Source: Oscillospiraceae bacterium (GTDB taxonomy: Bacteria; Bacillota; Clostridia; Oscillospirales; Acutalibacteraceae). From it: 10,064 bases of DNA. Positions 6,435 to 10,064 of this stretch are shown here, one piece after another (position 1 is the stretch's first letter; each line of letters starts with the position of its first letter). The stretch is taken from assembly GCA_031283835.1 (NCBI GenBank), contig JAITBA010000186.1, forward strand, positions 1 to 10,064, written 5' to 3'. The position numbers and the translations under genes were made by a program. The notes below the pieces were generated by a model that saw only the letters and a list, made by a program, of their open reading frames with translations, searched no databases and had not been told where the DNA came from.

Positions 6435-7787
6435 ATGGATGACAACAGGCGCGAGCCGCCCAAAAAAAAGGAACCATTTCAACTGGATATTCGCTTTGAC
6501 GACGACTTTGCGGAGCCAAACCTTTTGGCGGATGAACCGCCGCTCAGCAAGGGGGAGGTGTATTTTTCAAATCCGCCTCGCGCCCCAAAAAGCGGGACGC
6601 CGCCGCGCACGCAGACGCCCCGGCGCGCACCCGCCAAAAAAGCCGGGCCGGCGCCCAGGCGCAAAAAGAAAGCACGCGGCGGTTGGGCTATCGCGCTCAC
6701 CCTTGTGTGCGCGCTGGGGATTTCTGTTGCGCTTTCCTACGTGGGCATCACCGCGTTGCAGGATATTTTTGCAATGGGCAAGGCCGAAACGGAGGAGGTG
6801 ACCATCGATATTCCCGGCGGGCAAACCACCGATCAAGTGATTGATCTGCTGGCAAACCAGGGGCTTATCAAACAGCGGACGCTGTGCAAGCTCTATACCC
6901 GTTTTACCTTCATGATCAAGCACAAGCACGAGACGGACCCCAAGCCGCCGGAGTACCTGGCGGGCAGCAGTCCCGTGAGCGGCTCCATGGGCCTGGAGGA
7001 AATGCTGTACAGCTTTCAGGAGGAAGCGAAGGGGCGCGAAACCGTCAATGTTTCGTTTCCCGAAGGCATAACGGTCAACGAAGTGGTGACAAAGCTCGGC
7101 ACCAAGGGCGTAACCGGCGCCGATGCGCTGCACCGCACTTTGCAACTCATCAATTTTGAGGACTACCCCTTCCTCAAGGCGCTGCAAGAAAACCCGGACG
7201 CGAGGCTGCGCTACAACGTGTTTGAGGGCTACCTTTATCCCGATACCTATAATTTTTATAAGAATGACAATGCCGCGTCCACCCTGCGTCGTTTTCTCGA
7301 TAACTTCCAGGCCAAGTGGACGCCGGAATACGATGCCCGTGCCAAGAGCCTTAAAATGTCGGTGGACGACGTGATCATTCTGGCGTCCATTATCCAAAAA
7401 GAGGCGGGCGGCAAGGGCGATGCCCTAAAAAAACAAATGGCCGATATTTCGGGCGTGCTGCACAATCGTCTCAACAAATCCAGCGTCTACCAAACCCTCG
7501 ACTGCAACTCCACCAAAGATTATGTGATTAACACCGTGCAGGTGGGCGGCATGCAGCAAACCGACAAAGACGTGTTCCTCAATCGTTACGACACGTACTT
7601 CCGCCTGCTGCCCGCGGGGCCTGTGTGCAACCCCGGCGGCGACGCCATCCGCGCCGCGCTCTACCCCTCAGAACACGAATACTATTACTTTTTGCACGAT
7701 AAGTTTCACAATATTTATCTGAACAAAACCCTGGCCGCCCATAGCGAAAAACGTTTCGAACTCATCCGCAAAGGGGAGCTGCTGTGA
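6435..7787 (+). CDS. mltG: Endolytic peptidoglycan transglycosylase MltG (YceG-like)
   Basis: MltG is a membrane-anchored lytic transglycosylase that cuts nascent glycan strands and is thought to set their length during elongation. The 450-residue protein has a proline- and lysine/arginine-rich, probably disordered cytoplasmic tail of about 80 residues, one transmembrane helix (about 83-105), a LysM-like region, and the YceG catalytic domain. Family blocks are EGYLYPDTY (264-272), LASIIQKEAGG with the predicted catalytic Glu323, SGVLHNRL (339-346), and LLPAGPVCNPG (391-401). The ATG at 6435 was chosen because AAAGGA lies eight bases upstream. Another ATG at 6402 overlaps the preceding stop but has no site. 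It follows the folate gene closely and overlaps the U32-family gene by four bases, the arrangement known from Firmicutes (B. subtilis yrrL is followed by U32 genes yrrN and yrrO after yrrM). Confidence 0.95.
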   Translation: MDDNRREPPKKKEPFQLDIRFDDDFAEPNLLADEPPLSKGEVYFSNPPRAPKSGTPPRTQTPRRAPAKKAGPAPRRKKKARGGWAIALTLVCALGISVALSYVGITALQDIFAMGKAETEEVTIDIPGGQTTDQVIDLLANQGLIKQRTLCKLYTRFTFMIKHKHETDPKPPEYLAGSSPVSGSMGLEEMLYSFQEEAKGRETVNVSFPEGITVNEVVTKLGTKGVTGADALHRTLQLINFEDYPFLKALQENPDARLRYNVFEGYLYPDTYNFYKNDNAASTLRRFLDNFQAKWTPEYDARAKSLKMSVDDVIILASIIQKEAGGKGDALKKQMADISGVLHNRLNKSSVYQTLDCNSTKDYVINTVQVGGMQQTDKDVFLNRYDTYFRLLPAGPVCNPGGDAIRAALYPSEHEYYYFLHDKFHNIYLNKTLAAHSEKRFELIRKGELL

Positions 7788-8260
7788 GCCGCCCGGAATT
7801 GCTGGCCCCGGCCGGCGATTTGGAATGCTGCAAGACCGCACTGCGCTTTGGCGCGGATGCGGTCTATTTGGCGGGGCGGCCTGTGCCCGCATGGGTGTTG
7901 CAGGAGCCCTTGAAGGTGAGCCACCGGGAATACTGTACCGGCTTTTTCTTCAAAGCACCCGCAAAAGCGCCGCAAATCACGCTTGCCGGGGGCTACACGC
8001 GGGCTTGGGAGGTGGTGGGCATTGTGGAACGCTGGGAAAACGGGGTGTGCCATGCCGTGCAGCGAGGCCGCGCCTTTGCGGGCGATGCCCTAGAAGCCCT
8101 TGCGCCCGGTCAACCGCCCCTCCCGCTAAGCCTCACCGATTTGCGCGACGGCGATGGCTGCAAAATTGACGCCACGCGCCACCCCGAGATGTTGTTTTCG
8201 TTCACGTGCGCAAGCCCGCTGCCAAAAGGCGCTGTGCTGCGTGGGCCATCTTCTCAATAG
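7784..8260 (+). CDS. U32 family peptidase/hydroxylase homologue with its central catalytic region missing
   Basis: The 158-residue reading frame joins two ends of a protein family normally around 400 residues or more. Residues 3-31 (RPELLAPAGDLE onward to GADAVYLAG) are the conserved U32 N-terminus. Residues 43-152 are the U32 C-terminal domain: KVSHREYCTGFFF, then GYTRAWEVVGIVE, AGDALEALAPG and DGDGCKID. The middle, carrying the cysteines that bind an iron-sulphur cluster in tRNA/rRNA-hydroxylating members (RlhA, TrhP), is absent. The junction lies about 7871-7910 and keeps the frame open. The start is GTG, overlapping the mltG stop by four bases, with GGGGAG five bases upstream. The position after mltG fits a TrhP/YrrN-like origin. 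It is probably inactive in its ancestral role; a deletion in the genome, an assembly error, or a surviving small protein are all possible. Confidence 0.85.
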   Translation: MSRPELLAPAGDLECCKTALRFGADAVYLAGRPVPAWVLQEPLKVSHREYCTGFFFKAPAKAPQITLAGGYTRAWEVVGIVERWENGVCHAVQRGRAFAGDALEALAPGQPPLPLSLTDLRDGDGCKIDATRHPEMLFSFTCASPLPKGAVLRGPSSQ

Positions 8261-8310
8261 TATGGTGCGCGCTTTGCGTTTAACGTCTCAAATTTTAGAA
8301 CGGAGTTTGC

Positions 8311-8850
8311 ATGACACAGACCAAAAAATTGGCCCTTTGCGGGGTGTTTGCGGGGCTGGCAGTGGCGCTGCTGTGGGTGCTTTCGTTCGTGCCCTCTCTT
8401 GAATATGCGCTGCCCGCGCTGGCGGGGCTGCTGACGCTGCTGGTGGTGGCCGAGGCCGGGCCTCTGTGGGCGCTGGGAACCTATTTGACGGCGGCGGTGC
8501 TGGCATTGCTGCTGCTGCCCGAAAAAACGGTGGCGCTGCTCTACGCCGCCCTGTTTGGTTATTACCCGGCCGTCAAACACTTGCTGGAGCGCCGTTTGCC
8601 CGCGTGGGTCGCCTTTTTGATAAAAACCGCGCTGTTCAACCTCGCCGTGGTGGGTGTCTATTTTTTGTCCGTCTACCTGTTTGGCGTTGCGCTGGAGGAT
8701 TTTGGGGAAACCTTCGGAAAGTTTGCGAAAGCGATCACGCTGGGGCTTGGAAATGTGACGTTTTGGCTGTATGATAAAGCAATCCTCACGTCGTTTAGCA
8801 TTTTATGGAAACGAAGCTGGAGAAAAAAGTTACAAAGATGGATGAAATGA
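8311..8850 (+). CDS. Small polytopic membrane protein, possibly an ECF transporter S-component
   Basis: The 179-residue protein is very hydrophobic, with about five or six predicted transmembrane segments (roughly 6-28, 33-50, 52-70, 73-87, 98-126 and perhaps 143-165) and a basic C-terminus, WKRSWRKKLQRWMK, probably facing the cytoplasm. The size, the N-terminal LALCGVFAGLAVAL helix and the helix layout resemble substrate-binding S-components of energy-coupling factor vitamin transporters. No substrate-specific motif is recognised, and no ECF ATPase or T-component genes are in the window, so this assignment is tentative. A conserved-looking LFGYYPAVK block (81-89) may define a family of its own. 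GGAG lies five bases before the ATG. It follows the shortened U32 gene after 50 bases and ends three bases before the alaS promoter. Confidence 0.7.
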   Translation: MTQTKKLALCGVFAGLAVALLWVLSFVPSLEYALPALAGLLTLLVVAEAGPLWALGTYLTAAVLALLLLPEKTVALLYAALFGYYPAVKHLLERRLPAWVAFLIKTALFNLAVVGVYFLSVYLFGVALEDFGETFGKFAKAITLGLGNVTFWLYDKAILTSFSILWKRSWRKKLQRWMK

Positions 8851-8852
8851 CA

Positions 8853-8881
8853 TTGACAAAGAACTAAAAAAATGTTACAAT
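8853..8881 (+). promoter_or_regulatory. SigA-type promoter of alaS
   Basis: TTGACA (8853-8858) and TACAAT (8876-8881) are separated by 17 bases. Predicted transcription starts near 8888. The promoter begins three bases after the stop codon of the membrane-protein gene, and no terminator is visible, so readthrough from upstream may also reach alaS. Confidence 0.85.
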
Positions 8882-8887
8882 TTTTAG

Positions 8888-8988
8888 ATATGGACGCGCA
8901 AAAGAGGCGGTGTTGGCATGCGCCCAAAGCGGGTCACCAAAGCGCCGGCACCCGATCCGTCAGATTTTTTATACAAAGGAGACCCCCC
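8888..8988 (+). promoter_or_regulatory. alaS 5' leader with possible alternative stems
   Basis: The leader is about 100 bases. GGTGTTGGC (8909-8917) can pair over nine positions (two G-U) with GCCGGCACC (8944-8952). A competing CGGGT/ACCCG stem (8930-8934 with 8950-8954) shares bases with the first. A six-T run follows at 8965-8970, about ten bases after the stems. No T-box motif is present and the leader is too short for a classical T-box. AAAGGAGA at 8975-8982 is the alaS ribosome binding site. A regulatory role is only a possibility. Confidence 0.3.
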
Positions 8989-10064
8989 ATGCAATGGACA
9001 GGCCTGAATGAACTGCGCGAAAAATATCTTGCTTTTTTTGAGAGCAAGGGGCATTTGCGGCTGCCGAGTTTTTCGCTGGTGCCGCAGGGCGACAAAAGCT
9101 TGCTGCTGATTAACAGCGGCATGGCGCCAATGAAAAAATTCTTCACGGGGGAGCTGGAGCCGCCGCGGCACCGGGTGACCACCTGCCAAAAGTGCATCCG
9201 CACGCCCGATATTGAAAACGTGGGCATCACCGCGCGGCACGGCACCTATTTTGAGATGCTGGGCAACTTCAGCTTTGGCGATTATTTCAAGCGCGAAGCG
9301 ATTGCGTGGGCGTGGGAATTCTTCACGGAAGTGCTGGAAACCCCCAAGGATAAGCTGTACGTCACGGTATACGAAAAAGACGACGAGGCCTGGGATATCT
9401 GGGAAAAAGAGATGGGACTGGAACCCGGCCATATCAGCCGTTTGGGCAAAAAAGATAACTTTTGGGAGCACGGCAGCGGCCCCTGCGGCCCGTGCAGCGA
9501 AATCCACTTCGACAGAGGCGCGCAATATGGCTGCGGCGCACCCGGCTGCGCGCCCGGCTGCGCGTGCGATCGCTTCATGGAAGTGTGGAACCTGGTGTTC
9601 ACACAGTTCAACAACGACGGCGCGGGGAACTACACGGAGTTGGAGCACAAGAACATCGACACCGGCATGGGGCTTGAGCGCCTGGCCTGTGTGTTCCAAG
9701 GGGTCGAGAACCTCTTTGAGGTGGACACGGTGCAGAATATCATGCGGCATATCAGCAAAATTGCCGGGGTGCGCTACCACGACGACAAAAAGAAAGACAT
9801 TTCGCTGCGCGTGATTACTGACCACATTCGCAGCACGGTGATGATGATTGGCGACGGGGTGCTGCCCAGCAACGAAGGCAGGGGTTATGTGCTGCGCCGG
9901 TTGCTGCGCCGGGCGGCCCGCCACGGCCGTCTGCTGGGCGTGACGCACGCGTTCCTGCGCGAAGTGGCCGTGACGGTGATTGGCGAAAACGAGAGCGCCT
10001 ATCCGCAATTGCGCGAGAAAGAACAGTTTATTCTTTTGGTGATTGCAAACGAAGAAGAAAACTT
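8989..10064 (+). CDS. alaS: Alanyl-tRNA synthetase, N-terminal 358 residues (runs off right edge)
   Basis: AlaS attaches alanine to tRNA-Ala and, through a later editing domain not in the window, removes mischarged serine and glycine. The visible part covers the class II catalytic core and the start of the tRNA-recognition region. It includes MQWTGLNELREKYLAFF at the start, RTPDIENVG (71-79), motif 2 around LGNFSFGDYFK (91-101), WEHGSGPCGPCSEIHFDRG (159-177) and motif 3 IDTGMGLERL (223-232). A cysteine-rich insert, C182-x4-C187-x3-C191-x-C193, follows the DRG segment; I recall similar inserts in clostridial AlaS, and it may bind metal. The ATG at 8989 has AAAGGAGA just upstream and the family's usual N-terminus. 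An in-frame ATG at 8890 would add 33 unlike residues. The frame is open to base 10064 without a stop. Confidence 0.97.
   Translation, partial: MQWTGLNELREKYLAFFESKGHLRLPSFSLVPQGDKSLLLINSGMAPMKKFFTGELEPPRHRVTTCQKCIRTPDIENVGITARHGTYFEMLGNFSFGDYFKREAIAWAWEFFTEVLETPKDKLYVTVYEKDDEAWDIWEKEMGLEPGHISRLGKKDNFWEHGSGPCGPCSEIHFDRGAQYGCGAPGCAPGCACDRFMEVWNLVFTQFNNDGAGNYTELEHKNIDTGMGLERLACVFQGVENLFEVDTVQNIMRHISKIAGVRYHDDKKKDISLRVITDHIRSTVMMIGDGVLPSNEGRGYVLRRLLRRAARHGRLLGVTHAFLREVAVTVIGENESAYPQLREKEQFILLVIANEEEN

Noticed and set aside
8890..8988. In-frame 33-codon upstream extension of alaS starting at ATG 8890
   Set aside because: It would start within a few bases of the predicted transcript start with no ribosome binding site, the added residues do not resemble AlaS, and the ATG at 8989 has a strong site and the usual family N-terminus.
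8884..10008. 374-codon open frame on the minus strand opposite alaS
   Set aside because: It covers alaS in antisense, its protein is histidine- and valine-rich as expected from the reverse of coding DNA, and alaS is unmistakable on the other strand.

Overview
The window looks like a chromosomal housekeeping segment from a fairly GC-rich member of the Clostridia, probably of the Oscillospirales/Ruminococcaceae type. This placement is an inference. It rests on strong AAAGGAG-type ribosome binding sites, near-consensus SigA promoters with 17-bp spacers, the carA-carB order, a cysteine-rich insert in AlaS that I associate with clostridial AlaS, and the mltG to U32-peptidase neighbourhood known from Firmicutes. 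I see no phage genes, insertion sequences, CRISPR arrays, rRNA or tRNA genes. No stretch longer than about 180 bases lacks a gene.

Layout. The left part (1-2664) is on the minus strand. carA (100-1176) is followed downstream by carB, of which only the first 13 codons are inside the window (1-39). carA has its own near-perfect promoter, with an inverted repeat centred on the -35 box. Upstream is a secreted metallophosphoesterase (1333-2664). Its promoter (2697-2725) is divergent from another promoter (2773-2801) that starts a rightward gene series.

The rightward series runs from 2838 to 8850: a thymidylate-kinase-like enzyme starting at TTG; a soluble DUF2156 protein overlapping it by 53 bases; a GNAT acetyltransferase; a DJ-1/PfpI protein; 5-formyltetrahydrofolate cyclo-ligase; the endolytic transglycosylase MltG; a drastically shortened U32-family protein; and a small polytopic membrane protein resembling an ECF transporter S-component. 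Overlaps and short gaps suggest one or two operons, with a possible structured regulatory segment at 5240-5298 before the DJ-1 gene. alaS then starts from its own promoter (8853-8881), only three bases after the membrane-protein gene, with a leader of about 100 bases, and runs off the right edge.

The genes cover separate tasks: carbamoyl phosphate for pyrimidines and arginine, dTMP phosphorylation, folate salvage, peptidoglycan synthesis, possible tRNA modification, and tRNA charging. The most notable observation is the U32-family gene. It keeps the conserved N-terminus (about 30 residues) and the C-terminal domain (about 115 residues) in one open frame but lacks the whole central catalytic and metal-cluster region. 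I did not find a convincing new multi-gene system; most of the rest is ordinary.
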